A stretch of DNA of 64,000 bases from Hedera helix (lineage: Eukaryota; Streptophyta; Magnoliopsida; Apiales; Araliaceae), in contig OX359282.1 of NCBI GenBank assembly GCA_947179155.2, positions 18,058,510 through 18,122,509 on the forward strand, read 5' to 3'. The translations under genes and the position numbers were made by a program. Below the pieces are notes generated by a model, which saw only the letters and a list, made by a program, of their open reading frames with translations, was not told the origin of the DNA and ran no database searches. Position 1 is the first letter of the stretch. Each line of letters starts with the position of its first letter. Positions 44,866 to 56,310 of the stretch are shown piece by piece.

Positions 44866-44952
44866 AGCTGATCACTTCACTGGTTAGAGTTGTGCTCTTC
44901 TTGAGTGGATTGCGTGCACTAGCTTAGGTTCGCTCCTTTAGCACTCCAATTT
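44866..44952 (+). repeat. tRNA-like or SINE-like fragment
   Basis: CACTGGTTAGAGTTGTGCTC resembles a box A segment. About 35 bases later AGGTTCGCTCC resembles box B (GGTTCGAnnCC). The spacing fits a Pol III internal promoter, as in tRNA-derived plant SINEs. It cannot fold as a normal tRNA by eye. The 4.1 kb LTR is inserted immediately after. Confidence 0.4.
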
Positions 44953-45671
44953 TGTAAGAACAAATAATTTTGAATTACATTATAAATAAAATTGGAAAAC
45001 TAAATTCTAATTAAATGAGTTATTGTGTGATTTAATTTAAACTTTTATGTGGTAATTTGATTGTTGACTATTCGGTTAATTTTAGTAAAGGAAGTCCGAT
45101 TAATGGATTTATTAAATTAACGGACTAGCCTAAGATTATTTTGTGAGGAACCATAATTAAATATTCAATTAATATTGAATATGACAAGTCTAAATTGATT
45201 ATATAAATTAAATTTAAATTGATTATTTAAATGTTCCTATAATTATTTAAATAATCCCAAACAATTAATTAAGTGAGGGATTTGTGTGATGTGCTTTGTG
45301 GGTTGATATTTAATTAAGCTAGCCCAATTTATTAAGAAGTGGATAAGTTATTTTGGTAGCCCAATGTTGTTGGATTATTATGATCATATATGGCCCAAAT
45401 GAAATAAATTGCAAACCCATTCCTTGATCCAATTGCTAAAGCTTCTGGAAGATCCATTATTTACCAATTTGACTATAAAAATAAATCAAAAATGGGACAA
45501 ATTAGAGAGCATGGCTGGTGGTATGGAGAGAGTACTATGGATTCCAAATTTAATTCAATTTGTTGATTTCATTAGTGTGTGGAACACTCAACCTTTTTTG
45601 CTAGCAAAATTTGTAAAAATGTTGAAGTCCAATCTATACATATATATGTTATATGTATAGATTTATACTAC

Positions 45672-45680
45672 TATAAATAG
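45672..45680 (+). promoter_or_regulatory. TATA box of the 4.1 kb solo LTR
   Basis: ctacTATAAATAGaagc. It is followed by a leader with repeated GTGAGT-like words (45740-45820: tagtgagttaac, aggtgagtta, agtgagttgtg, agtgagtcac, aagtgagtcaa). Confidence 0.65.
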
Positions 45681-46489
45681 AAGCTAGCTCATTTGGTGGA
45701 GAGTTTACAAAATATTGCAAGTATTCTCTATATAACGTGCTAGTGAGTTAACTAGGTGAGTTAAAGAAAAAGGAAGTGAGTTGTGTAGTGAGTCACTACC
45801 GAGTCAAGTGAGTCAAATCATTTTCATCAAGGGGGGTGTTCTTGGATGTCATCACAACTTATTACCTACTTTGGAAAGCAAAGAAAACAAGCCATCAAAA
45901 GCAAAAGGTAAAAAAATTCCTTTAAAACCCTAATCTTGGTTTTCTTTTAAATTTTATGGTAGAAATATTATCTTGGAGATCTTTATATTTAGAATCATGC
46001 TAGACATGTTTATATAGGATGTCATGTGGTTTAAATGTATAGTGGTATGGATTTATGTAGAAAAATCTAGCAAAATACTTGAAAATATTTTTTTACCGAC
46101 GAACAAAACATAGGTTGTACGAATAAATTGCACATTTTAAAATCTACAAATTATTTTTGTGATTTAATAATTTCTGGGAATATATGGATAAGTTAAGAAA
46201 AAAATCCCTTTGGAATCACCCAAAAATGTGTTAAAATGAGTAAGTTATGCATTTTTGACCAAACACACCTCACTATCCAAGTTATTGCATGAACAGTCCA
46301 CTTTAAGCCTAATTTCCGAAATCAAAACTTATCCAAAAATGGTGTTTGAGCACAGAAAATTGTAGTTCGGGAAGTCATGATTCCATCGATACCTAGTAGA
46401 GCTCCATCGGAGTTATAGAACTCAAGTTATTAAGGTTTTTCTCCAAGACCCCAAAGTTAGACAAAAATCTGGAAATAAGTAATGTTTCT

Positions 46490-46565
46490 GCCGGGTTTTT
46501 TTTCATGAACCGGCCGGAACTTTCCGGCGACCGGTTCACCGGAATTATGACCGGTTCCGGCGATG
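46490..46565 (+). repeat. CCGG-rich cluster inside the solo LTR
   Basis: Seven or more CCGG words in about 75 bases (gaaccggccggaac, ttccggcgaccggttcaccggaa, gaccggttccggcga), several in palindromic ACCGGT context, surrounded by AT-rich DNA. Confidence 0.75.
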
Positions 46566-46729
46566 AGTCCTTGACGGAAGTTGCTTGGTTTTTCGTGTAG
46601 TATTTTATAAAAATATGTTTGTATTTTTAGCATATCATTTGGTAATTTCCATAATTAAAATATGATTAAACCTTACTAACTAAAGGAAAAATGATAAATT
46701 AATATTTTTAATTTCTGAAAAATCATAAA

Positions 46730-47775
46730 ACTGCTAATTACTTATTATTTATGTAATATTAAATAATAAGTAAGATTAATTAATAAATTAATTATTTTTA
46801 ATTGTATTTAAGGTGTAAATAGTGCACTAATTAGCTATTAATTAGTTAGTAATTAGATAAAATTACTAATAAATTATTATTAAATATTAAATATGTGATT
46901 TAAGTATTTAATAATAATATAAGAAAGATAAAGTAAATAAATTAATTGTTTATTATTTAATTTATAATTAAATAGTAAATAAATATAAATAGTTAACTAA
47001 TTATTATTTAATTAATATTAAATAATAATTGAAAAGAGATAAAATTTATAAATTAATTATTTATTATTTAAATAATAAATAAAGATAATTAAGAAATTAA
47101 TTATTATTTAATTAACATTAAATAATAATTAGAGAATGATTAATTATTATTTAATTAAGATTAAATAATAAGTAAGGGTAATTGATTAATTAATTATTAT
47201 TTAATTAACATTAAATAATAATTAAATTAGGAATAAATTAATAAATTAATTATTTATTATTTAATTAAGATTAAATAATAAGTAAGTATAATTAATTAAT
47301 TAATTATTATTTAACATTAAATAATAATTAAAGATAATTAAAGTTAATAAACTAATTATTTATTATTTAATTAAGATTAAATAATAAGCAAGGATAATTA
47401 ATTAATTGATTATTATTTAATTAACATTAAATAATAATTAAAGATAATTAAAGTTAATAAACTAATTATTTATTATTTAATTAAGATTAAATAATAAGTA
47501 AGGATATTTAATTAATTGATTATTATTTAATTAACATTAAATAATAATTAAAGATAATTAAAGTTAATAAACTAATTATTTATTATTAAATAATAATAAA
47601 TGAGGATAATTAATAAATTAATTATTATTTAATTAATATTAAATAATAAGGCAATTAAGATTAATACATTAATTATTTATTATTTAATTAACTTTTAAAT
47701 AATAAATAAACATAATTAGTTATTATCTATTGTAAAATAATGACTAAATGTAATTAATTAATTGCTCTTTAACTG
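46730..47775 (+). repeat. AT-only array of alternating palindromes
   Basis: About 1 kb made almost only of A and T. It is built from more than a dozen near-palindromes such as TTATTATTTAATTAACATTAAATAATAA (quoted as two halves: TTATTATTTAATTAA and CATTAAATAATAA), alternating with TATTATTTAATTAAGATTAAATAATAAG. Between them lie AAGATAATTAAAGTTAATAAAC spacers. The higher-order period is about 110 bases (47340-47560 shows two nearly identical units). No frame is open. Confidence 0.85.
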
Positions 47776-49141
47776 ATATTAAATAGTAATTAAATAAAGA
47801 TAAAGTTAATATTATAAAAAGAATTTAATTAAACAATGATAGTAAATTGTTTAAGAGTTTAATAAGTGTTTAACACTCAAGAAAAATAATATTGATTAAT
47901 TAAATCATTAATATAAGATCAATCAAAGGTCTTATATGATTAATATAAAATTATATGTGTTATGTGATTAATTATTTAGCATAAATAAGTGTTTAAAGTG
48001 CACGATTATATGTTATACTAATTGATAGGCCAACTTTATTAATGTTAGGACATCAAGAGGAGTTTAAATTAAGCAAATTAGCCGTAAGTCAACATACAGG
48101 CAAGTTCTTTAACCTTACTCAAATTTGTATTGAGCAAGCTTCCTAACTCTACTCAATATTATTGTGCTAATTCTTAAATCTTGAGCTTATATTATATCGC
48201 AAGTTATTCCACAATAATATTATTGCAAATAGTATATATTATTTGAATTCATATTTCATTCTTGAATTATGAATTGATTAAAGAAGAAGTCTAAGTCATT
48301 GTTCGGCTAGACCTATGTGAAATTTATTTTGAAAGCTATCCAAGTCATAGTGGTACGGATTTTTAGACTGAGAAGAACAACCCATAATGGGGGAATAACC
48401 TAAGTATCGAACAAACGATACAAACAGAATAAATGTTATGCATATACATATGGTACGAGAGGCTGATCCCCTCAAGTACAATTCTGACAAAGTAGCCTAA
48501 GAGGGTCAATCAAGTGATTGATTTCCTCAATAGTAGTTCATGGTCCATTTGACCACTCAGCAGTTAAATAATCAATTGTCACTTCTTTATTTTGTGCAAT
48601 GATTCTATTGTTCATTGTTAAGCTCCTTTTATTAAATTATTTAGTTGATATTCCTATTCATTTATGACATAATTATTGTTATTCATTTAAATTGCTGAGC
48701 AAGCTAGTTGCTCATACTTGCTATGTCATAAAATATTTTGCAGCTAAACCTGAAGGATCGGGTAAAGATAAAGGAAAAGGGAAAGCAAAATCTTAATTAT
48801 CTAGATAGTTGTTAGTCTATTTATATTTTGTTTAGAACTTATAAGATTGTAACGCAAACACTGATATTATTTTGTAGTTTGTGATGTTTATTTTGGTAAA
48901 AGTTATAGACCTTAGGACTAGAAAGTCATTGTAATAGATAACATATGTTTATTTATTTTCCGCATTAGTATTACATGTTGTTTAGCAAAGATTGTTTATT
49001 TTATTGCGTGAGCACCAAATTCGAGGTAGTGGTATCTGAATTTGGGAGTGTCACAAATTTGATGGTTTAGCTTTCCCACATACTTACTTTGTTTTTAACT
49101 CTCTTAAGTGTGAAAACTTTCAATACATCTATTCCTAGCCC

Positions 49142-49450
49142 TCACTTATACAAGAAATTGGGGCTGTTGGGAAGGAATTTTTGTGAATGAATTGTTTCCT
49201 TCTCAAATAAACCTTTTTTGTGAGGGACTAACGAAGGAAAGAGATTTTGTGACAAAACAATTAGCCAAAGAAATTTCTTTCGCAAACTAATTTTTTTCTT
49301 TCGCAAATTTAAGATAATAAAATAATAGTCGGCGCCTATTTTTTGTTAAAAAATCGCGAAGGAAATTTTTATTAATGAAAGAAATTTTATTCACAATATA
49401 TAATTAGCGATAATTATTTTGTGAGAGAAAAATTCTTCATTACTGTGCTT
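49142..49450. mobile_element. Possible CACTA-type (En/Spm) MITE remnant
   Basis: CACTTATACAAGAAATTGGGGC at 49142 resembles the plant CACTA end CACTACAAGAAATnTGGGC. A weak counterpart (AAATTCTTCATTACTGTG) ends near 49448. The interior contains inverted TTTCTTTCGCAAA and GCGAAGGAAATTTTTAT words. No clear 3-bp duplication. Tentative. Confidence 0.3.
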
Positions 49451-51012
49451 GAAGTAAATCTTAGAGAATCAACAATTAATGAAGGATATTTCCTTCGAAA
49501 ATCCTAAAAAATAAAAACACTCACTAACTTAAGTGGTAGGTTGAACATAACCTTAGGCCAATGAGAATCTAACATAGTTAAAGTTTCTAATATTTAACTT
49601 AAAGCCAATGAAAATTTAACCAATGAAAATTTAAAAACTGTTTGTATGCTGGAATTTAACATAATTTTTTGTTGTCATCAATTTTATTATTCTTAAAAAA
49701 AAAACTACTCATTTATCACAATCAACTCCTCATTTGTCATTATCCCCCCTCCCCGTCTCCCCCAAACCGTCCTACAAGGCTACAATCTACCGGCCATTAG
49801 CAAAAATTCACCGCCACAGGAAGCTAAAACCCTCCACCAAGGCTAATTTTCCTGGTCGGATTGTTTTTAATTTCAGACGCTCCATATCATCCGTTTGTTT
49901 TAGAAATTCAAGAGGCTTAAACCGAGCTCTACCGTTTTTCTAAATTTAGGGTTTGTTACCGTCTGTGAATGCTTCATCGAGAAAGAAAAACGAAGCACCT
50001 GATAAGGTTTCCACTTATCCTAAGACAATTTCTCAAATGCTTTTTCGCACATACCATATGTGCGTGTGTGTACACACACACATGTTAGTTCAATTATACA
50101 TGTGGTATGATTAAATTGTTTAATCGTGATAACTTATCGTTAATCGAAGAGTATTTACAATCCCTTCTAGATAATTTCATATAATCTAGATTCAATTTTG
50201 TTAATTAATTCAAATAAGTGTAATTGATGATGTTTGTAAACACTTGGCTACATCATGAATTGATTGTATCTTGCATTTGATAGATATGTGCTACTTTTAT
50301 TTTCATTGTTCTTCTTTTGCCCTTTTTGTTTTATCTCAGATATTTGAATTATTATTGTTATATGATTTCATGTTCTAAGTGGAAATTGGTGTTTGAAAGT
50401 ATTCTGTATTCAAATAAGAATGGGCACCTTTAGATATATGTACTAATACAGCAGCCTGCATGTGAACAGATATGGTATAAACTTAATTTTTAAGTACATT
50501 TTTCCACATCTATCTTGAGTCAAGGTATATGGTATTAATTAAAACCACTTAGATACTTTCTACCTTAGTTTATAGGAAGGTGCTTGGTAATCGTGCTGAT
50601 TGACTAGTGCCTTTGCCAAGTTGTTTGTTGTCATGTGACTAACAGGTAATCAGATTAACATGAAAATAAGATGTATACTGTCATGGTTCATATTTCTGGC
50701 TTGCATACATAGACATACATTTGCCTTAGTTCTGATAAGCAGTACCCTTGACCCTCCATGGCATAATTTTAATTGCAAAGCATTGCCTAAATCTGTTTTT
50801 CAACAATTATATATTCTATGCTGATGAATGCAACTCGTTTTTTAATTCAATTTGGACTATGTTTGTATTTTGGGGTTGGAAGCAAATTATGTGAGATGAT
50901 GGTGAATTAGTCATCTATTTATAATTTGGTATATAATACATGGATGTTTGCTTTTGAATTGTGTGGCTGTTTTTTACTATTCCTGGCTTTCCTATTTTTG
51001 CTGCATAATTAG
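49451..51012 (+). other. Upstream region of the Myb/SANT-like gene, perhaps with a 5' UTR exon
   Basis: 49730-50010 is pyrimidine- and GC-richer than its surroundings (tccccgtctcccccaaaccg) and could hold an untranslated first exon; the 69-codon frame there has no family resemblance. A short hairpin (CACATACCATATGTG plus TGTGTGTACACACACACA) is at 50047-50082. The remainder looks like an intron or spacer. Confidence 0.3.
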
Positions 51013-51634
51013 ATGGATAATCATCCCAGCCAAGATCAAACTGAGGATGTTTGGCTGAGCCCAAATTGGCCTCAACGCCTGGAGAAGACATTTGTAGAAC
51101 TGCTGCTCGAGGAAATGAAAATGCATTGGGATCAGATTCCCAGTGATTTTGGCGACGAAACGTGGACTCATGTATGCCAAGAATTCAACAAAGAAAGAGG
51201 CAAAAGTTATGATAAGACTGAACTGAAGAAACATCCATCTGTTTTATATAAACGGTATCACATTGAAACCACTTTATGACAAAGATGGCTTTGGGTAGGA
51301 TTATTGCCGGAAGAGGGTTGATATTGATGATCCTGTGTGGGCAGAAATCTTAGAGGTACATCTTGGTACTTATAATCTAGTTTTGTTATGCATTGTATTT
51401 CATAAATTATTTTTATAGGTTACTCCCGAGGTCAAGCCATGCAGAAAGTGGGGTTGTTCATTATATGAAAAGCTATCTACAATTTTTACAAGATCAATGG
51501 CCACTGGTGAATATGCCATGTCTCCAGCTAGCTATATCTCAGATGAAGGCGGTATTTCACGCCCTAGAACAAATGTTAATGGACGCAACAAACGCCAGTT
51601 TGCAGAAGCAGCAAGTTCATCTATAGTTTATTGA
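51013..51634 (+). pseudogene. Myb/SANT-like DNA-binding domain gene, broken copy
   Basis: The ATG at 51013 starts MDNHPSQDQTEDVW, then LEKTFVELLLEEMKMHWDQI, TWTHVCQEFNKERGKSYDKT and LKKHPSVLYKRYHIETTL, which fits the Myb/SANT-like domain (PF12776). That domain occurs in L10-interacting-MYB-like proteins and transposase-associated proteins. At about 51278 the frame shifts by one base; the continuation has TAG (51296-51298) where Trp is expected, then RVDIDDPVWAEILE. A GT-AG intron (51356-51418) leads to the second exon (VTPEVKPCRKWGCSLYEKLS, ending at TGA 51632). The exon-intron structure argues against a processed copy. Product, if any, is a truncated domain of about 88 residues. Confidence 0.75.
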
Positions 51635-52305
51635 ACCTTGCTATGTTGGGTTTTGAGTTTTACAATATAGTACCTTCCGCCCCCACACCCCGAAATGTAA
51701 TTAGTCTTCTATTATCTTCTTTGTACGTGGTTGCCCTTTACAAAATCTTGTATGTCTTTCTTTTAGTCCCATATTTGTTTGGGAAATGAATTAGTAGGAA
51801 TTAATCCCCATTTTATGAGCATCTGTCAATATATTAGCCTTTGTAAAAGGCAAAGACTATTTATTATTCGTCATTGTTCTGTATTGACTCTTATATTTCC
51901 AAATGTAGTCTTTGTGTCTGTTCTATTTAATGAGCTTCGATTTATTTGATATATGAGCTTATTACCAATGTTGTCTACATTGGAACCCCTGGGCGTATTC
52001 TCGCTGCTGATGAGTTTACTAGCACAATTGGCAAGTCTCTCTCAAGCATCAATGTTGAGAATGTTGAGAATAATGAGACAAACTGGTGGGCACTTTGTGA
52101 GCTTCTTTTATGCACTCCTGGTTGTGATAAGGTCCAAGGTACGCTTGCATAAGGTGAACGTTGTCGGGATCATTGTCTAGCGAAACTGTATGATGGAACA
52201 TGCACAACACTGCAACTCGTCGCTTATTTAGAAGCGCAAACCTTGGTATAATTGCGCGTGTCAGGAAATCTGCGTTAGATGGACACTAACGATGCCTCAA
52301 CCTGC
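51635..52305. other. Intergenic DNA
   Basis: Probable 3' flank of the Myb/SANT-like copy. A 68-codon plus frame (51946-52152; NVVYIGTPGRILAADEFTST) looks protein-like but I do not recognise it; it may be a gene fragment. Confidence 0.4.
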
Positions 52306-52649
52306 TGTCAATAATGAGACAAGAACCTTGGCAAAATCACGATTGATACGGTAGAAATCGTCACATCCAACTATGTTTTGGTAAATGATAAGACAACTTG
52401 AACATTAAGAATACTTAGAAATTCTCAAAAAATCAAAAGATAAAGAATAATTCTCACAAGAATATTATTGATGAATAATTGTTGTTTACAATAGCTTTGA
52501 TGTCTATTTATACTAATTTTATGTAATCCTAATCTTTAAATCAATAGAAAGTTTCATTACATAATTATCCTAATTAGATATGGAATTAAAATTCCAAAAG
52601 ATGCTGAAAATTTGTGTAAAACTACCCAAAATTGTGTCAAAACGCATCA
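52306..52649 (-). repeat. 3' LTR of the Reina-like element (approximate borders)
   Basis: On the minus strand it would start TGATGCGTTTTGACACAATT at 52649 and end near ATTATTGACA at 52306. A TATA box (GTATAAATAGACATC, about 52505-52519) lies between. The length of about 345 bases suits the Reina type. Borders are proposed from TG/CA only. Confidence 0.45.
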
Positions 52650-52693
52650 TATAAAAAATTGAATCAGCATGAATCCGTCGGGGCGGATTTCAC

Positions 52694-54413
52694 CTAAGCC
52701 AACGAGTTCGCCGGGAAGAACTCCCCTCTGTCCATCTTGGACGGGGCGCTGACCTCTCTGCATGAATCCGCTAGGGCCAACTCCTTTAGTGTAACGAATC
52801 TACCGTGGCGAACACGTTTTTTCCCATGTTTGACTTTTTGTTGACTTTTCTCCTTGTGGCTTGTACTTTTTTGCAAAATAGGAACTAACTTCAAATTTTT
52901 ATCCTTAATTACAGAACTTTCAATTTGATTAGTCCACAATACTTGAATCAATGCAACAAGCCATTCCTTAAATTGCTTTACTTTTGCTCGCGTCATAGGT
53001 CCAATTAGAACTTGAACTGGATCTTCCCAACCAAGCATGCCCTCATCATTCCTTTCCTCTTGAGAAGGATTTGTCCTCAAATCATCGCTTGTATCAAACG
53101 GACTTAAATCAGAAACATTGAATGTAACACTAACACTATACTCATCTAGTAAATCCAATTTGTATGTGTTGTCATTAATACAGTCTAACACTTTAAAATG
53201 ACAATCCCTTTACGGAAGCAATTTAGAACACCTTTGAACTGAAAACCTTTCTTTACGCAAATGTAACCACACCCAATCACTAGGTTCAATTTTACTTATT
53301 TGCGCCCTTTATTCGATTGTCTAGCATATTGTTCCGTCCTTTAAAAATTGAGCTTAACTTTCTCATGTATCTGCTTAACAAAATCACATTTTTCTTTCCA
53401 TCAAGGTTAGTAAATTCAGACACATGTAATAGCCATAAATCCAATGGTATTAAAGGATTAAAACCATTTATAATTTCAGAAGGTGAATAATTTTTAGCGA
53501 AATGAAAAGAACGATTATAAATAAACTCAACATGAGGTAAACACTCTTCCTAATGCTTGATATTCTTTTTAATTATAGCCCTTAACAATAATGACAGAGT
53601 TCTGTTTATTACCTTCGCTTGACCATCTATTTGTGGATGAAAAGTAGGAGAAAATAACAATTTAGTCCCTAACTTACATCACAAAGTCTTCCAAAAGTAA
53701 CTCAATAACTTAGTATCTCTATCTGAAACAATTGTCTTAGGCATTCCATAGAACCTAACAATTTCTCTAAAGAATAAATCAGCAATATAGGAAGCATCAT
53801 CGGTTTTGTAACATGGAATAAAATGCGCCATTTTTGAAAACCTATCCATGACCATAAAAATAGAATCATGACCACATCTAGACCTTGGTAACCTCAACAC
53901 AAAATCCATAAAAATATCAACCCAAGGTTCACTAGATATAGGCAATAGTGTATACAATACATAGGGTTGAACACGCGACTTAGCTTGATGACATGTAATA
54001 CATCTATCATATGTTCTTTCTACATCGCGTTTCATATGAGGCCAAATAAAATGTTCTTGTAAAACATATAGTCTTTTCTACACCAAAATGACCCATCAAA
54101 CCACCCCCATGTGATTCTTTAACTAACAATTCTAGCAAAGAACAAGCAGGTGTGCATAATTTATTTTCACGAAATAAAAATCCATCATACCTAAAATACT
54201 TACACACTGTATTCTTTCCACAAGAAGTATACTCATCACGAAAATCATGGCATTAACATACAATTCCTTAATTCGCTCAAAACCAAGTAATTTCGCATCA
54301 AGAGTATTTAATGACATAAAACTTCTTGAAAGAGCATCTATGAAGATGTTCTCCTTACCTTGTTTATATGATGACGTAGGAAAATGTCTAAATAAACTTC
54401 TTCCATCGCGCAT
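52694..54413 (-). pseudogene. Reina-like integrase and C-terminal tail, inactivated
   Basis: 54413-54007 has an RNase H end and zinc-finger approach with shifts. 54035-53679 has CITCHQAKS (Cys pair), the first Asp in DIFMDFVLRLP, VMDRFSKMAHFIPC and SDRDTKLLSYFW with the second Asp. In the frame after 53679 the motif DGQAKVINRTL carries Lys where the third catalytic residue, Glu, is expected. 53191-52694 is the C-terminal tail (NVSDLSPFDTSDDLRTNPSQ, MTRAKVKQFKEWL). Several stops and shifts lie between. Confidence 0.82.
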
Positions 54414-54473
54414 GCCTTTTATTAAATTTATGCTGACCCTTCAAATACTTCAATGATTCATGATCCATATGAA

Positions 54474-54797
54474 TCACGAACTCTTTAGACCACATGTAGC
54501 GCTGCCATGTTTCAAAGCTCGAACCAAACTATACAACTCCTTGTCGTAAGTAGGATAGTTAAGAACTGCCCTACTCAACTTTTCACTAAAGTACGCCACC
54601 GATTTGCCTTCTTGCATTAAGTCTGCGCAAATCCCTAAATCTGAAGCATCACATTCAAATTCAAACGTCTTAGTAAAATTAGGTAAAGTAAGTAAAGGAA
54701 AATTAGTTAATTTAGATTTAATTAATTTAAAAGCCTTCCCTTGCTCGTCTCCCCATTTGAACCCAACGTTTTTCTTGACAACTTCTGTAAGCGGCAT
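54474..54797 (-). pseudogene. Reina-like RNase H
   Basis: KNVGFKWGDEQGKAFKLIKS, then FEFECDASDLGICADLMQEG and KSVAYFSEKLSRAVLNYPTY, followed by KELYSLVRALKHG, the normal Gypsy RT-RNase H connection and RNase H start. The frame ends early at a shift after ATCGLKSS. Confidence 0.82.
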
Positions 54798-54867
54798 AGT
54801 ATTAGTACTGAAATCTCGTACAAACCGCCTATAAAAACTCGCTAGCCCATGGAAATCCGTACTTGAC

Positions 54868-55797
54868 TTACGTTCGTTGGATTAAACCATTCTTGGATTT
54901 CATGCATCTTCTCTTCATCCACTTGAATTCCTTTTGAACTAACAACAAAACTAAGAAAAACAATTTTATCCATGTGCAAAACGTGCATTTTTCCATGTTA
55001 GCATATAATTTTTCTTCCCTAAGAACATCTAAAATCGATTTTAAATGCATAACATGATCATCCAAACTCTTACTATATACTAAAATGTCATAAAAGTAAA
55101 CAACAACAACAACAACAACTTTACCAATGAAAGAGCGTAAAATATGGTTCATTAATCTCATGAAAGTACTAGGCACAGTAGTTACTCCAAAAGGTAAAAC
55201 TAACCACTCATATAAGCCATACTTTGTTTTAAAAGCAGTTTTCCATTCAAAGCCTTCTTTCATTTTAATTTGATGATATCCACTTTTCAAATCAATTTTA
55301 GAAAATATGCAAGATCTGTGCAATTCATCTAATATGTCATCTAATCTAGGTATGGGATGTCGATACTTTATCGTAATATTATTTATCGCTCAACAATCAA
55401 TACACATACGACACTTCCCATCCTTATTTGGCACTAGAATCACTGGAACTGCGTAAGGACTCATACTTTCTCTCACAAACCCCTTCTCCATTAATTCATC
55501 AACTTTCCTTTGCAACTCCTTCGTCTCTTTGGGATTGTTCCTATATGCAGGTCGATTCGGAATGGTCGCAAAGGATATGACATCAATCTGATGCTCAATT
55601 CCTCTAACATGTGGTAATCCTTGTGGTAACTCCTTAAGAAAAATATCTCCATATTCCTGCAAGAGAGATGAACCAACACTAGAAAAAGAAACATTAGTAA
55701 CGTTAGTATTCAACGCCTTCTTATACAAAAGTACAATCATCAGCTGTTTAAAAAATAAAGTCCTCCTTACATCATTCTCTTTTGTCAAATAATACAC
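54868..55797 (-). pseudogene. Reina-like reverse transcriptase with mutated active site and Val run
   Basis: 55797-55390 carries the pre-RT and first RT motifs (LKELPQGLPHVRGIEHQIDV, RPAYRNNPKETKELQRKVDE, VPVILVPNKDGKCRMCIDC). 55323-54868 carries FSKIDLKSGYHQIKM, LPFGVTTVPSTFMRLMN and the catalytic region, which reads seven consecutive Val (a GTT repeat expansion) followed by YFYDILVYS: the first Asp of the YxDD box is Tyr. A stop/shift near 55350-55390 separates the parts. Confidence 0.88.
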
Positions 55798-55882
55798 TAT
55801 TTCTCTCCTTTTTTCTCATTCTCTCTTTTTCCACTCTTCTCTTTTTCACTTTTCTCTTTTTCTCTTTTATTTTTCTCCTCAC

Positions 55883-56310
55883 TCATCCTTTTTCCCCACA
55901 CTCTCTACAACTTTTCTGTAAATGTAACTGATTTTCATGAACTTGCTTCGAACTCAATGGTTCTAACACAATCGAATTTTGCTTATAGATAAAGGAATAC
56001 TTATTTATGAACCTGTCATGCTTCACTGTTCGATTGAATTGCCATGACCTCCCAAGTAACAAATGATCCGCTTGTATTGGAACCACATCGCATAGAACTT
56101 CATCTTCGTACTTTCCAATACTCAATAGCACCAACACTTGCTTTGTTACCTTGATTTCACCACTATCATTGAGACATTATAACTTGTGTGGTTGAGGATG
56201 CTTAATCATCGGTAGACTTAATTTCTCCACGATAAGTGTGCTAGTGACGTTTGTACAACTTCCCCTATCTATCACCACACTGTAAATTTTCCCTTAAGCT
56301 AAACACCTTG
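55883..56310 (-). pseudogene. Reina-like protease region, cut by insertion
   Basis: From 56310 the minus strand reads VYSVVIDRGSCTNVTSTLIV, an aspartic protease box with Arg in place of the usual Gly, then a TAA near 56178, and from 56137 GKYEDEVLCDVVPIQADHLL. The 5' continuation is missing because the Tekay-like LTR begins at the next base. The low-complexity ctttttctctttttc tract (55800-55880) follows in what should be the linker to RT. Confidence 0.8.

Larger units (their letters stand above)
44953..49055 (+). mobile_element. Solo LTR (4.1 kb) of a Gypsy-like element with perfect 5-bp target duplication
   Basis: Starts TGTAAGAACAAAT and ends GAATTTGGGAGTGTCACA, flanked by AATTT at 44948-44952 and 49056-49060. 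The ...GTGTCACA end and TGTAA start are like those of plant Tekay/Del chromovirus LTRs (compare 56311-59956). The TATA box at 45672-45680 gives plus orientation, with U3 of about 720 bases and a very long transcribed part. It has no coding capacity, so most likely an LTR-LTR recombination product. Confidence 0.83.
52306..56310 (-). mobile_element. Decayed short-LTR Ty3/Gypsy chromovirus (Reina-like), interrupted at 56310
   Basis: Minus-strand order is protease, RT, RNase H, integrase, C-terminal tail, 3' LTR. The RT-then-integrase order is Gypsy. The wording (LPISSEPWVDIFMDFVLRLP, SDRDTKLLSYFWKTL, TFNVSDLSPFD) is that of plant chromoviruses with short LTRs. The protease frame runs up to 56310 and is cut there by the Tekay-like LTR; the 5' half must lie right of the window. 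Confidence 0.82.

Noticed and set aside
44866..44952. Functional tRNA gene
   Set aside because: Box-like words are present but I cannot form acceptor and anticodon stems; a SINE-like fragment fits better.
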